From NCBI GenBank assembly GCA_002254365.1, contig NIUT01000197.1:1-58286 (forward strand): a DNA stretch of 58,286 nt, given 5' to 3'. Positions 24,847 through 34,011 of this stretch are shown here, piece by piece; the stretch's first letter is position 1, and each line of letters opens with the position of its first letter. This DNA comes from Nitrospira sp. UW-LDO-01. Its GTDB lineage: Bacteria > Nitrospirota > Nitrospiria > Nitrospirales > Nitrospiraceae. The notes under the pieces were generated by a model, which made no database searches, had not been told where the DNA came from, and was given only the letters and a program-made list of their open reading frames with translations. Both the position numbers and the translations under genes were made by a program.

Positions 24847-26286
24847 CAGGCGGCGATGATCAATGCCGCTGGTTCTGGACACAGCGCTGACAAGCAAACG
24901 ATGAAGATCTCGTAGGTCTTGTTTCTGTTCATAGAGCGAGACCGCTGGTTCCGTCATGACAGCCGTATCACCTTCCGCTCGCGTCTCCTCTTCCCCAATT
25001 AGGCTATCCATCCGAGCCACGGCCATCAAAGGCACATACTCATTCGTCGAGACTGTCACCCGCCCAAAGAGATCCCGTTGCCCTGCCGGCATGATCTCTT
25101 CCAATACATGATCGCGCTCCGCCTTGATCTGCTTGGCATAGTGCACCAAGACAGGATCTTTCGGCAGATAGAGCCACGCCCGTTGCGGCTTCGGCAACCC
25201 TTCCTGCATTCGAACGAACCGGCCTACGACCTGCCGGAAATACATTTCCGTGATCACGTTCGTGCCATACACGCCGACACGGAGTCTTGGAATGTCGACA
25301 CCTTCACTGACCATGTTGACCGCCACCAACCATTGTTGCTTCTTATGCGTGGCAAACTCTTCGATGGTACGCGAAGCAGCCGGATCATCCGACACCGCCA
25401 CCTCTGCCTTCGTCCCGGTCACGCGGGCAACCAGCTCTGCCACCCAACGTGCATGGTCCTGATCCATACAGACGATCAATCCACCGGCATCCGATTGCTC
25501 TTCTTTCCGAAGGCGTGTCAGTTGGGCATGGGCATCGGTGATGACGGGGCCGAGCCAGGTGTCTTGCAGCAGTGCCGTTTTCAACCGTTCACGCTGCCGA
25601 TTGAACTTTAACCCGTCCTGAAACGTCGCCTGATGTTCACGGCCGTCGGACAACCAGCTCAGCTCACCCTCATAGCTTGGGAAGACGATCGGCCGACAGA
25701 CATTGTCACGGATCGCTTCGGTATACCCATAGGCAAAATCGGCTCGGCTTTCGTCATGCTCATATCGAATAAACGGAATCGGATTGTTATCCGACCGGAA
25801 CGGTGTACCGGACAAAATCAGCCGAAACACCGCCGGCTCGAATGCCGAGCGAAGCGCCTTCCCCCAGTTCTTCCCGTCACCGGCATGATGTAGCTCATCA
25901 AAGATAAGCAGGGTGTTTCTGCTCTTGCAGACCCGCTGAAAGATCTCCGGAGCCAGACAAACTTGCTGGTAGGTGACCACCGCACCATGATAGTCGGAGG
26001 CTTCCGCCGGTTGATCGTTGGTCAGAGTCGGATCGAGCTGCAGCCCGATCTTCCCTGCGGCTTCCGACCATTGCGTGCGGAGATGATTCGTCGGACAGAC
26101 GACCAGCACCCGGACCGCCGCCTGTTTGGTCATAAACTCGTGCGCGACGCGTAGGGCAAAGCGAGTCTTACCCGCGGCAGGGGTAGCCATCGCCAGAAAG
26201 TCTTTCGACTGATTGGCACAGACCGCAGACAGGGCTCGTTGCTGCCATTCACGAAGGGGCGCGGTCCAGGCAGGTAGTTGCTTCAT
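24727..26286 (-). CDS. SF2 DEAD/DEAH-type helicase (XPB/type III restriction-like)
   Basis: 519 residues. Motifs: Q-like PLREWQQRAL, Walker A MATPAAGKTRFA, DEAH-box variant IFDELHHAGD, motif III LILSGTPFRSD, and helicase-C motifs NMVSEGVDIPRL and RQVVGRFVRMQ. No nuclease, methylase or specificity gene is adjacent, so a restriction role is unlikely. It is nearest to XPB/RadD-like repair helicases. It lies downstream of the topoisomerase VI genes on the same strand and may work with them. Its 3' end is duplicated beyond the VapBC cassette. Confidence 0.85.
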   Translation of the reverse strand: MKQLPAWTAPLREWQQRALSAVCANQSKDFLAMATPAAGKTRFALRVAHEFMTKQAAVRVLVVCPTNHLRTQWSEAAGKIGLQLDPTLTNDQPAEASDYHGAVVTYQQVCLAPEIFQRVCKSRNTLLIFDELHHAGDGKNWGKALRSAFEPAVFRLILSGTPFRSDNNPIPFIRYEHDESRADFAYGYTEAIRDNVCRPIVFPSYEGELSWLSDGREHQATFQDGLKFNRQRERLKTALLQDTWLGPVITDAHAQLTRLRKEEQSDAGGLIVCMDQDHARWVAELVARVTGTKAEVAVSDDPAASRTIEEFATHKKQQWLVAVNMVSEGVDIPRLRVGVYGTNVITEMYFRQVVGRFVRMQEGLPKPQRAWLYLPKDPVLVHYAKQIKAERDHVLEEIMPAGQRDLFGRVTVSTNEYVPLMAVARMDSLIGEEETRAEGDTAVMTEPAVSLYEQKQDLRDLHRLLVSAVSRTSGIDHRRLNAELIARTGSRVDQATVEQLKKRIQLLEKWKDRGYDGKR

Positions 26287-26322
26287 GGCTAATGCACGGT
26301 ATTACCGGTTCACAGAAGGAGG

Positions 26323-26523
26323 CTAGCCCGCATTATTCATGACGGTTCGTAATGAAACCGCCAGGACGCCATGCGAGGCGGGCACACGGAGCGCTGAGAG
26401 ACCGAAGCATACTTGAAACAGCATGTTGAGATCGCGAAGGGCGAGCCTGTCCGCCTGGCCATGATAAAACCACGGCCAGGCTTGTCGCAGCAGCGTATCG
26501 GCGGTTGTAGTAGAAGCGCTCAT
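26323..26523 (-). CDS. Possible 66-residue protein between top6A and helicase
   Basis: An ATG frame fills most of the 249-base gap between top6A and the helicase gene, on the same strand. The peptide has a central helix-like stretch (LALRDLNMLFQVCFGLSAL) and no known motif. No ribosome-binding site is obvious. It may be a real small operon member or chance. Confidence 0.35.
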   Translation of the reverse strand: MSASTTTADTLLRQAWPWFYHGQADRLALRDLNMLFQVCFGLSALRVPASHGVLAVSLRTVMNNAG

Positions 26524-26535
26524 GAATAGTGCAGG

Positions 26536-27639
26536 CTAATCCAACCAATCCCGTTCCTGAAGCTTCTTCGGCAGGTATTTCTTGGTCAGATACTGGAAAT
26601 CTTTGTTGGCCAGCGCATCGAGTTCATATTTTAACCCACTCGCCAGCATGCGCTTAATCTCCGCCTGCCAGGCCGGCTTCTTGAACCACTGGTAGTTCAA
26701 TAATTCCTTCGCACGGGCAATATCCTTGTCGTTGAGCTTGATGCCGACATTGCGCGGCAGTTCATAGTTTTCCGGATCGGCACTTGACAAGCCCACGAAC
26801 TTGGCTTTGGGAATCGCCATCCGTTCGCTCTCGAAGGCCAGATTGATCGACCCCTGCTTGACCACAGAATAGATGTAGTACCCCCAGGGATCGTTATCGA
26901 CCAGCACATAAACCGGAAGTCGATGTTCCTCGTGCAGCCGACAGGCTAAGCGCCGCACACCCCGAGGAGGCTGACCGTTTCCGGTCAGGAGGATGCAGTT
27001 ATAACGACGCCAGAACTTGTCCTCCGAGAGCCTGTTCCACTGCGTGCCCTTCTCAACGAGCAACACGAAGTCCGCCGTACAACGCCGAATCTCCAGATAC
27101 TCCGGCTCAACGATCGAGGGGACAGAGTAGCCGCCCTTGCCGAGCTTTGAACAATCGACACGGTCGCCGTCATCACCGAAGATCACCGGCCCTACGATGC
27201 TGCCTCGATTTTCGGCACTGACATGGAGCTCCTCGCGAAGCGCGGCGAGCGACACCTCGAGATCTTCAATGACCGGATCGGATTCGTCCTGGGCATCGAA
27301 GGTATTCTCGTGAGAATCTTTGATCGTGTGTTTCGTGCGGTAGTAAATTTCTCGAAGCGACGTCGTGAGATCGGCGCGCTGCAACTCGGAGAGCGCATCC
27401 GCGACCAGGACCGTCTGCATGAATCGCTTCGCCATACCGACGTTGAAGAACGACCGTTCCTGTTTCTTGTTCCCCATCTCGATGAGGCCCTTCCGTTCGT
27501 TGAAGGACACATTCGAGAGGGCACGAATCGGGATCTGAAGCGTTGGATCCTTCGACCGCTCGGCCGCTTGGATGACGATATCCGCCAGACTGATTAACTT
27601 TTTCTCGACCACGGTGGGTTGCTTTGTCTTGGTCGTCAT
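26536..27639 (-). CDS. top6A: DNA topoisomerase VI subunit A (Spo11-like)
   Basis: 367 residues, the usual Top6A length. The winged-helix (CAP-like) domain carries SLREIYYRTKH with the catalytic tyrosine (Y99/Y100). The Toprim domain has its metal-binding Glu in LLVEKGTQWNRL (E196) and the Asp pair in LVDNDPWGYYI (D248, D250). The C-terminus LQERDWLD is typical. With subunit B it makes a type IIB topoisomerase that cuts both strands with two-base overhangs and passes a duplex through. It starts six bases after the top6B stop. The enzyme is chiefly archaeal and plant. Confidence 0.96.
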   Translation of the reverse strand: MTTKTKQPTVVEKKLISLADIVIQAAERSKDPTLQIPIRALSNVSFNERKGLIEMGNKKQERSFFNVGMAKRFMQTVLVADALSELQRADLTTSLREIYYRTKHTIKDSHENTFDAQDESDPVIEDLEVSLAALREELHVSAENRGSIVGPVIFGDDGDRVDCSKLGKGGYSVPSIVEPEYLEIRRCTADFVLLVEKGTQWNRLSEDKFWRRYNCILLTGNGQPPRGVRRLACRLHEEHRLPVYVLVDNDPWGYYIYSVVKQGSINLAFESERMAIPKAKFVGLSSADPENYELPRNVGIKLNDKDIARAKELLNYQWFKKPAWQAEIKRMLASGLKYELDALANKDFQYLTKKYLPKKLQERDWLD

Positions 27640-27645
27640 GATGTC

Positions 27646-29730
27646 CTATTTATGTTTCCGAGAAGCGGTGGACTTCCCCGGCTTAGCCGGCTTCCTTTTT
27701 AAACCAGACTTGGCTGCCAGGAACGTGGTCTGCTCAGATTTCACGGCTACCTTCTTCAGTGATTTCTCAGCATGATGTACGTTGACCGCTTGTTCTTTCG
27801 AAGGCGGCGCACTAACAGACGGTATCTCCCCCAGCAAGTCCGATGTGGCTTTCGGCGCCGCTCCCGCTTGATCAGCCTCAACTTGACTGGCCACCGCAGT
27901 CTCCCCTTCGATGCCTTCAGCTGTGACGATGATGGAATGCGGCAGTCCTTCAGGCCCGGTCCCGGTCTTACCCAAGGCCTGGTCAGTTTTCTGGCCGCCG
28001 GTGCGGGTGGAAGCGATCTTCTGAAGCTGCGCCTTTAATTTTTCTTTTGGTAATTTGCCTCCCTTGAGCCGATTGCAGGCCTCAACGACTTCTTCGATAT
28101 ACAGCTCAAAGATATTTCGTCGTCGGAATTCGCTCGCAGCCCGTTCTCGACGACGTACGAACAGGCCAAGTCTCCGGCCACACTCACGAAGTGCCAGCGT
28201 GATTTCTTTTTGAATCTCATCGTAATCAGCGATCGCTTCTTTGGACTCGCTTGTAAACGGCACCCACACCGATGCCATATGCACGAAGATCACCATCGGC
28301 CCACCAGGCAAGGCTCCACGCGACTGACTCAGCCCATAGTTCTTCCACGTCGTGCTGAGTACGGCTTTGAAAGTCGAGCAGGCTGATTGCTGATACAACA
28401 GGGGCACGCGATTCGCGTACCGAATCACGCGCGCAAGCTCTGAATCTTCCTCCTCGCCCTCCCCCTCGGCTTTCGGCATGGTCGGCTGCTGTGGCTTGTG
28501 CTGATCTTGTGGCCTGTTGCCATAGGCCAGTCCGGCCTCGATGATGAAGGGATTCCCACGATAGACGGCCGGCGGCCGACTGACCGCCGTATAAAACTCA
28601 CCCTTAATTTGCTTATAGAGTCCTGAAAGAATGGCCTTCTCGCCGATCGGTGAAATGCAATTGGTGGGCGGCGCCATGAGCTTCGTCTCTTGGAGCGTCT
28701 TGTAGAGGGTTTCGGCCACAGGTCCCTTGAGCTCGCGTGGCTTAGCCTCAGGTGATACCTTTGCCGCCTTGCAAATCTCCTCGGCGATCTGCGTAGACAC
28801 CCGACAAAAATCGCTCTCAAGAAATCCGGCAACTGTGTGGCTCTTCGTATCCTGCAGCATCTTGAGCAACATGCCGAACTCAATCCCATAGGGGTGCGGC
28901 TTGATCTCGCGTGGTTGCGGCGGGAGCTCATGATAGGTGCGCGCGTATTCTTTCGTTTCCCCTTCCGGCGTATGATAGATCAGTTTGACGTGGGGATTGG
29001 CGATCGAGGTCTGTTCCAACCATTCATCGACCGATGCACGCCCCTTCTGATACTTCCCTTCCACTTCCAGCGAGACTTGCGTGCCGCGTGGCTGCTCCCA
29101 ATCAATCTGCTTATTTTCATGAACCAACGGCTCATTCTTTTTCGTATCGATCTGGACTTCAAAGAAATGCGCGGCAGCCTTCGGTCCGATGCGGGAAATA
29201 ATCTTGACCGGTTTGCCGGTCGTCAGCTGCCCATACATGCCGGCTGCGGAAATTCCGATGCCCTGTTGCCCACGGCTCATCCGCAAGCGATGAAACTTTG
29301 ACCCATACAGCAGCTTCGCAAAGATCCGAGGAATCTGTTGGCGAACGATACCGGGTCCATTGTCGGTGACCGTCACACGAAACCGGTTCGCTTGGCTTGC
29401 CGCAACCGGTTGCCCGTTCGACACCACCTCAAGTCGGACCGTCACGTCGGGGAGAATCCCCGCCTCTTCGCAGGCATCGAGCGCGTTATCGACTGCTTCT
29501 TTTACACAGGTCAGCAGTGCCTTGCGTGGGTTGTCGAAGCCGAGCAGGTGCCGGTTCTTGGTGAAAAATTCTGAAACGGAAATTTCCCGCTGACGAGCGC
29601 CCATCTCCACCGCAGTGACCCGTTCCGCCGGTTTCGCTGCGGCTTTCTTGGTCGCGACTGGCTCGGGAGTGGAGCGAGGAACGGAAGATTTCGATTCAGC
29701 CTCTGCTGCGGATGCTTTCTTAGTGGCCAT
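27646..29730 (-). CDS. top6B: DNA topoisomerase VI subunit B (GHKL ATPase)
   Basis: 694 residues. GHKL ATP-binding motifs: N-box CVKEAVDNALDACEEAG (E78, N82), G1 box DNGPGI (123-128) and G2 box SRGQQGIGISAAGMYGQL (152-169). The helix-two-turns-helix and transducer domains follow, with the switch-lysine region AVLSTTWKNYGL. Conserved blocks NPFIIEAGLAYG and VHMASVWVPFTSESKEAI confirm the family. The first 40 residues and last 110 are Lys/Ala-rich and probably disordered; archaeal proteins usually lack such extensions. First gene of the top6B-top6A pair. Confidence 0.96.
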   Translation of the reverse strand: MATKKASAAEAESKSSVPRSTPEPVATKKAAAKPAERVTAVEMGARQREISVSEFFTKNRHLLGFDNPRKALLTCVKEAVDNALDACEEAGILPDVTVRLEVVSNGQPVAASQANRFRVTVTDNGPGIVRQQIPRIFAKLLYGSKFHRLRMSRGQQGIGISAAGMYGQLTTGKPVKIISRIGPKAAAHFFEVQIDTKKNEPLVHENKQIDWEQPRGTQVSLEVEGKYQKGRASVDEWLEQTSIANPHVKLIYHTPEGETKEYARTYHELPPQPREIKPHPYGIEFGMLLKMLQDTKSHTVAGFLESDFCRVSTQIAEEICKAAKVSPEAKPRELKGPVAETLYKTLQETKLMAPPTNCISPIGEKAILSGLYKQIKGEFYTAVSRPPAVYRGNPFIIEAGLAYGNRPQDQHKPQQPTMPKAEGEGEEEDSELARVIRYANRVPLLYQQSACSTFKAVLSTTWKNYGLSQSRGALPGGPMVIFVHMASVWVPFTSESKEAIADYDEIQKEITLALRECGRRLGLFVRRRERAASEFRRRNIFELYIEEVVEACNRLKGGKLPKEKLKAQLQKIASTRTGGQKTDQALGKTGTGPEGLPHSIIVTAEGIEGETAVASQVEADQAGAAPKATSDLLGEIPSVSAPPSKEQAVNVHHAEKSLKKVAVKSEQTTFLAAKSGLKRKPAKPGKSTASRKHK

Positions 29731-29848
29731 TCACCCTCTCTTGAAAACTAGCGTTGATTGTGTGGTATCACAAAACTTATTCGGAAACAATGGGACCGGA
29801 TGGCGAATGCCCGAACCAGAAATAGACCTGTGCTGGAAACGAATGACT

Positions 29849-32092
29849 CTATCGTGCGACGGAGGGATCGCGCAGATAGTGTGCCGGGGCCATTGTCTCA
29901 AGAGACCAGACCAGAATTTTTCGGTTGACCGTCGACACGATCAAGTGCTTCCCATCACTCGTCCAATACAGATGGGACGGCGTCCTGACATGAAAGGTCT
30001 TCCGTTTGGTTCGGGCCGACAGATCCCAGATGGAGATACGCTCTCCCACACGAGTCGCTGCCCATCGCTGTTGTGGATCGACGGCCATGGTTGTCCCCAA
30101 CCCTATGGGCGGTCCATGATCAATCTCCGTATCTCGATTGGTGAAGGTGTCCAGGCTGGCCCACACGGCGTTGTGTTTGGGATCCCAAATCGCAAGCGTC
30201 ATGGATTTCGGATCGCGGGTTCGCGTGGTCGTCCAGACAAGGGGCTGGTTCCATCCCAGACCGGACCAGACCTCCGGAATACCGGCCGGTTTCTCTACCT
30301 CGCGCCAGCTCTCGCTGTCCCACACGAGACGACCGGCTCGCGAGATTGTCATGAGCCACGCCGTACCATCCAAAAAGCTCAACCCTTCGACGATCTCCCC
30401 CTGCCCAGCTCCCTTCTTTACACAAGCCTTTCCAGCACAGGCCAGTGACCGGCTGCTATGCACCAGCTCTTTCACTACTGTTCGGGAAACGAGGTCCACG
30501 ACCGACACGTGTGGCTGTTCTCCTGCAATGACCAGAAAGCGATTGCCGGGAAGAAATTGCAAGGCGTTGATCTGTCCTTCTCCACTTGTATAAGGGGGAA
30601 ACTCTCGCCAGCTATGCGTCTCCCACAAACGAATCTCCCCTTGGGTGGTTCCCACCGCCAGGATAACGCCATCGGAGCTGAACGCGAGAGCACTGGCCGG
30701 AACAGGCAGTTTCAGTTCGCGCAAGAGCATGCCCTGTCCAGGATCCCATATTTTCAAAAATCCGTCATCACTGGTAGTCACAAGCTGGTTTGCACGAGGA
30801 GAAATTGCCACTGCACGCACCGCCATTGTATGAACAAACGCCGGCGCCGCAGTCGGCGCAGGAGAGGCCACCGGCACCGGGTCTTGTGCCGCCGGTCGTT
30901 TTGCCAAGACCTTGACTTGTGACCGGCCTGGATCCAATACCAGCTCTGGAGCATGTGACGAGACATCCCAAACGGAGACCTTTCCATCCACTTCTGGATT
31001 GAGACCTCCCTGCAACACCATCACCACCTTGGCCCCGGCCGGTGACCATTTCAGCAGTCCCACACGGGTGCCCATTTGACGGCAATCATGTCCACACAGA
31101 TCCGGCAACATCGTTCCCGTCGACAAGTCCCAGATCTGGAGCGTGGAGAGATGATCCGATTGTCCGACGAGATACTCCCCATCGACCGAGATATCGACAG
31201 TATGCAGATGGCTCGGCACGCGCACTCCCCTCTCATGGTCCTCATAGAGAAACTCCGTCAAGGCGACTAACTTGCCTGTGCCGACATCAATCAAGGCATA
31301 ACTCGATTCACCGTTCTCAGCGACCACCCGCTGGCTGTCACGCGAGAAGCGCTGAAGCGTCATCTGCGCCCCCGTTCCCTCTGCACTCGGCAACGTCGTG
31401 CGAGCCGAGACCGTCGCTCCGCTTGTCTCAATGAACAGCACGGCACGACTCACGTTCACCGCAAGGGTGGCGCTGTTCGGTGCAAAGAGAAGCTCCTGCA
31501 CAATGCCGTCGACGGTCACATCTCGAATGGTCGTCCCTCTCAAGTCGTACAGATGGATCGTATGACCTTGCGCAATCGCCAATTGCCTGGCATCGGGAGA
31601 GGCTGCGACCGACGACAGGTCTTTCTTCTGATCCAGCGCGATATGTTTCAGCGGTATAAGCTTCTTGCCCAGCTGCCAGACAGAGACCGCCTCGTCCCCA
31701 TGACGGAGAATCAGCTGATCGGTCTCACTCGAGTAGGCAAGCAACTGATAGGGTTCGCGCGATTCTGAGGGGATCGTGGCGACGGCGACGCGATTTTTCC
31801 AGTCGTAGATGGTGACGCTGTGCCCCACGCACAGTACCCACCCCTCTTGCTTCATCAAGGCGATCTGTAGACAGGGGAGGTCTGGGATTTTTGCCAGAAG
31901 CGTCTTCGTCTCCAGATTCCACACCGCTAACTCCTCCATTTGGACTAGGAGGAGCCGGCCGTCATCAGAGAATGCGGCAGAGGCTCTGGAGACAGCCCCA
32001 GCCGCATTCTGCGGGGACAACGCGAGAAGGAACAAAACGGTCGCCCATGCGACGGTTCTGATCTTCTGTCCTGTCCACCCATCCATCATCAT
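29849..32092 (-). CDS. Secreted WD40-repeat beta-propeller protein
   Basis: 747 residues. A hydrophobic head (VAWATVLFLLALSP ... AAGA) acts as a signal peptide. The rest is made of WD40-type blades: AVWNLETKTLLAKI, VSVWQLGKKLIPL, LQIWDLSTGTMLPDL, VSVWDVSSHAPELV, LKIWDPGQGMLLREL, IRLWETHSWREF, LAIWDPKHNAVW and ISIWDLSARTKRKT. Enough repeats are present for two propellers. A Pro/Ala linker (PVASPAPTAAPAF) separates them. Likely a periplasmic scaffold, with no enzyme motif seen. It starts four bases after the DUF4124 gene, so the two are an operon. Confidence 0.83.
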   Translation of the reverse strand: MMMDGWTGQKIRTVAWATVLFLLALSPQNAAGAVSRASAAFSDDGRLLLVQMEELAVWNLETKTLLAKIPDLPCLQIALMKQEGWVLCVGHSVTIYDWKNRVAVATIPSESREPYQLLAYSSETDQLILRHGDEAVSVWQLGKKLIPLKHIALDQKKDLSSVAASPDARQLAIAQGHTIHLYDLRGTTIRDVTVDGIVQELLFAPNSATLAVNVSRAVLFIETSGATVSARTTLPSAEGTGAQMTLQRFSRDSQRVVAENGESSYALIDVGTGKLVALTEFLYEDHERGVRVPSHLHTVDISVDGEYLVGQSDHLSTLQIWDLSTGTMLPDLCGHDCRQMGTRVGLLKWSPAGAKVVMVLQGGLNPEVDGKVSVWDVSSHAPELVLDPGRSQVKVLAKRPAAQDPVPVASPAPTAAPAFVHTMAVRAVAISPRANQLVTTSDDGFLKIWDPGQGMLLRELKLPVPASALAFSSDGVILAVGTTQGEIRLWETHSWREFPPYTSGEGQINALQFLPGNRFLVIAGEQPHVSVVDLVSRTVVKELVHSSRSLACAGKACVKKGAGQGEIVEGLSFLDGTAWLMTISRAGRLVWDSESWREVEKPAGIPEVWSGLGWNQPLVWTTTRTRDPKSMTLAIWDPKHNAVWASLDTFTNRDTEIDHGPPIGLGTTMAVDPQQRWAATRVGERISIWDLSARTKRKTFHVRTPSHLYWTSDGKHLIVSTVNRKILVWSLETMAPAHYLRDPSVAR

Positions 32093-32096
32093 GGCT

Positions 32097-32669
32097 TCAT
32101 TCTGTTACTTGGCGACCTGAGCGCAAGACACCCGCAGCTTGCTCCTTACCCTTGCGTGTGGAGCCTGAGGGAGACGGGTCTTTCGTCTTGCTCCCCGCCT
32201 CTGCGCCGCTCTTCACGACCGGCAACACGTCGACAACGTGATCAAGACCCTGTTTATCCTTCCACGATTGGACTGGCGCTCTGGCGTCCCTCTCACTGCT
32301 CTCGAAGACTTGCCAGGGACTGGTCAACATGGCCTCAAAAGGGTTGAGCCCTTCGATCGTCAGCTGAATAGGGAGTTCTTCACTAACTGGAGAAGTCACG
32401 CTGGGGGCCGGAAGCGGGTGAGCCTCCGCACGAGGCGGCTCGGGTGCAGCGGAACGAACCCTGGTCTTCTTCGACAATGCAGATTGCGGAGCCGGTACCG
32501 CCGTCAGATTGGATTTCTTGTGCGTACCGGCAGGCGGTGCATCAGTAATGTGGAGAGCCCCCTGTTCATCGATCCATTTATAGAGCTCGGCATAGCTCAC
32601 GATCGGGCATAAGAGCAGGCCGGCCACTATGCTCAGGAGAAACACGTTCATGATGGAGGAGGACCGCAT
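32097..32669 (-). CDS. DUF4124-domain exported protein
   Basis: 190 residues. Signal peptide FLLSIVAGLLLCPIVSYA, followed at once by ELYKWIDEQGALHITDAPP, the DUF4124 signature (YKWxDxxGxxHxTDxPP). The middle is Pro/Ser-rich and probably disordered. A second, weaker copy of the DUF4124-like pattern occurs at SWKDKQGLDHVVDVLP. Periplasmic and of unknown role. Upstream partner of the WD40 gene. The ATG six codons downstream (MNVFLL) is an equal start choice. Confidence 0.75.
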   Translation of the reverse strand: MRSSSIMNVFLLSIVAGLLLCPIVSYAELYKWIDEQGALHITDAPPAGTHKKSNLTAVPAPQSALSKKTRVRSAAPEPPRAEAHPLPAPSVTSPVSEELPIQLTIEGLNPFEAMLTSPWQVFESSERDARAPVQSWKDKQGLDHVVDVLPVVKSGAEAGSKTKDPSPSGSTRKGKEQAAGVLRSGRQVTE

Positions 32670-33118
32670 AACCCACAGGGTGCATCAACCGAACAAAGTA
32701 TAGCAGGTGCTTCCAGTTGTGCACGTAACTTCTCGTAATTGGATAGAGGCCACGCAAGAGAACAATGGCTCGGAAGAAGGGGAGCACGGAGGAGCGCATA
32801 GGGTGGGAGGAGCACGCACCTAACCGAGGACGATCAGGTACGGCGGAGATCTTGGGAGGACTTTAGGCTTCCCAGTCAAAGCTGGGCTTGCACACCATCC
32901 TCTTTCACTCGACCCCCTTTTGAACCATATTCCCTCGGGGCGTTAACTCCTCCCACTTTGGTACCATAGGCCTCACACTGAAGTGAGTCAAGAGGCAGAT
33001 GGAATTCGCTTCGACACGAGTGCCACGGTAGTGATTCCTTCTGACGGATGGTATGTTGATTGACGCTCCGTCGTATGACAGACCTTACCTTAACTGAAAA
33101 CCGGGAGAACCATTGCCC
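32670..33118. other. Divergent intergenic region, no gene seen
   Basis: 449 bases between the DUF4124 gene (minus) and the HugZ-like gene (plus). A minus-strand open frame over 32876-33151 overlaps the HugZ start and has no domain or ribosome site, so I do not count it. Promoters for both directions must be here but I cannot single them out. Confidence 0.45.
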
Positions 33119-33637
33119 ATGGCAACCGTGTTGACCAGTGAAAACGTTCACGACGCATGGTCGGCACTGGCGGAAGAGGTCCGCACTGCCGTGCTGCTCA
33201 CGATGCGAGCCGGACGACCATTTGGATCACATGTGCCCTATGTGTTCGGATCCGACTGGACCAGAGCCTATCTCCATCTCAGCCGCCTGGCACTCCATAC
33301 CCAACATCTGCTGGCTGGTTCACGAGTGTCGCTGTTCATCGCCGAACCTGATGAACCTGAGAAAAACCCGCTGGCGTTGCGACGGATAAATCTCCAAGGC
33401 GAGGCAGTAGTGCTGTCCCTCGATACACCATCCTACGATGCAATCAAGGAACGATACCTGGAACGGTTCCCTCAAGCTGAGATGATGTTCGGCTTTGGTG
33501 ATTTTGCTCTGTGGGAATTACGACTTGAGAATGCTCACTTCGTACTCGGCTTCGGCCAAGCTTTCATCTCCACCGCTGACACTCCGGCTAGATGGGTGCA
33601 CCAGAAAGTGGAGCGAGTGGCTACGGGGAAAGGCTGA
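33119..33637 (+). CDS. HugZ-like pyridoxamine-phosphate-oxidase-fold protein
   Basis: 172 residues from ATG 33119, with gggaga about ten bases upstream. A TTG six bases earlier is possible. The split-barrel flavin-binding fold is seen in AVLLTMRAGRPFGSHVPYVF (strand entering the FMN site), LHLSRLALHTQHLLAGSRVSL (a typical phosphate-contacting stretch) and LQGEAVVLSLD. The GFGQAFISTA end is as in HugZ/DUF2470-type proteins. Such proteins bind FMN or haem and act in haem breakdown or flavin reduction. The exact substrate is unknown. Confidence 0.78.
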   Translation: MATVLTSENVHDAWSALAEEVRTAVLLTMRAGRPFGSHVPYVFGSDWTRAYLHLSRLALHTQHLLAGSRVSLFIAEPDEPEKNPLALRRINLQGEAVVLSLDTPSYDAIKERYLERFPQAEMMFGFGDFALWELRLENAHFVLGFGQAFISTADTPARWVHQKVERVATGKG

Positions 33638-34011
33638 CCATCCGGAGGAACAGTGCCCCCAGCATAGAGAGCCAGCTCATTTACCGTCAAACTCGGCCCC
33701 GATCCGGCGGATACGTGTCACACCATCGAAACTGCCGCCACGCGACTTGTACAAATCTGAGGGCAATGCGTCAGCACATACTCGGTCTGCCTGAATTCTA
33801 AGTCGGCCACAATCCCTTCCTTACACATCAGTGTGCATACGTAGTATCCGTCATCCCAGTGCTTTCTACTCCAAAGATTGATATATCACTTTATGCCAAA
33901 TGCCGACTTTCCCCCTCGGAAGAGGGATACATGAATGAACGTCGGCTCTATTACATGTAACGCCTGACCAACTGGACCAGCGTGATCAGCCTGCTTAACC
34001 CCGAGAATGCA
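33638..34011. other. Upstream region of the protease unit, with a possible RNA structure
   Basis: 374 bases with no supported gene. Bases 33902-33946 can fold into a two-level hairpin (listed separately). The AT-rich stretch ttgatatatcactttatgcc near 33877-33896 could be promoter DNA, but I cannot assign -35/-10 boxes with confidence. Confidence 0.4.
33902..33946 (+). ncRNA. Possible structured leader RNA upstream of prodomain/S8/CPBP unit
   Basis: GCCGAC (33902-33907) pairs with GTCGGC (33941-33946), enclosing CCCTC-GGAA-GAGGG (33913-33926, a 5-bp stem with a GGAA loop) and an asymmetric internal loop. It lies about 65 bases before the prodomain gene. It matches no riboswitch class I can name. 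It could also be a protein-binding dyad. Confidence 0.3.

Noticed and set aside
24727-26286. Reading the SF2 helicase as a type III restriction subunit
   Set aside because: No methylase gene or nuclease motif is adjacent; the gene lies with topoisomerase VI.
28425-28931. 168-codon frame inside top6B on the same strand
   Set aside because: Out-of-frame shadow of top6B, extremely Arg/Ser-rich.
32876-33151. Minus-strand open frame upstream of the HugZ-like gene
   Set aside because: It overlaps the well-supported HugZ start and shows no domain.
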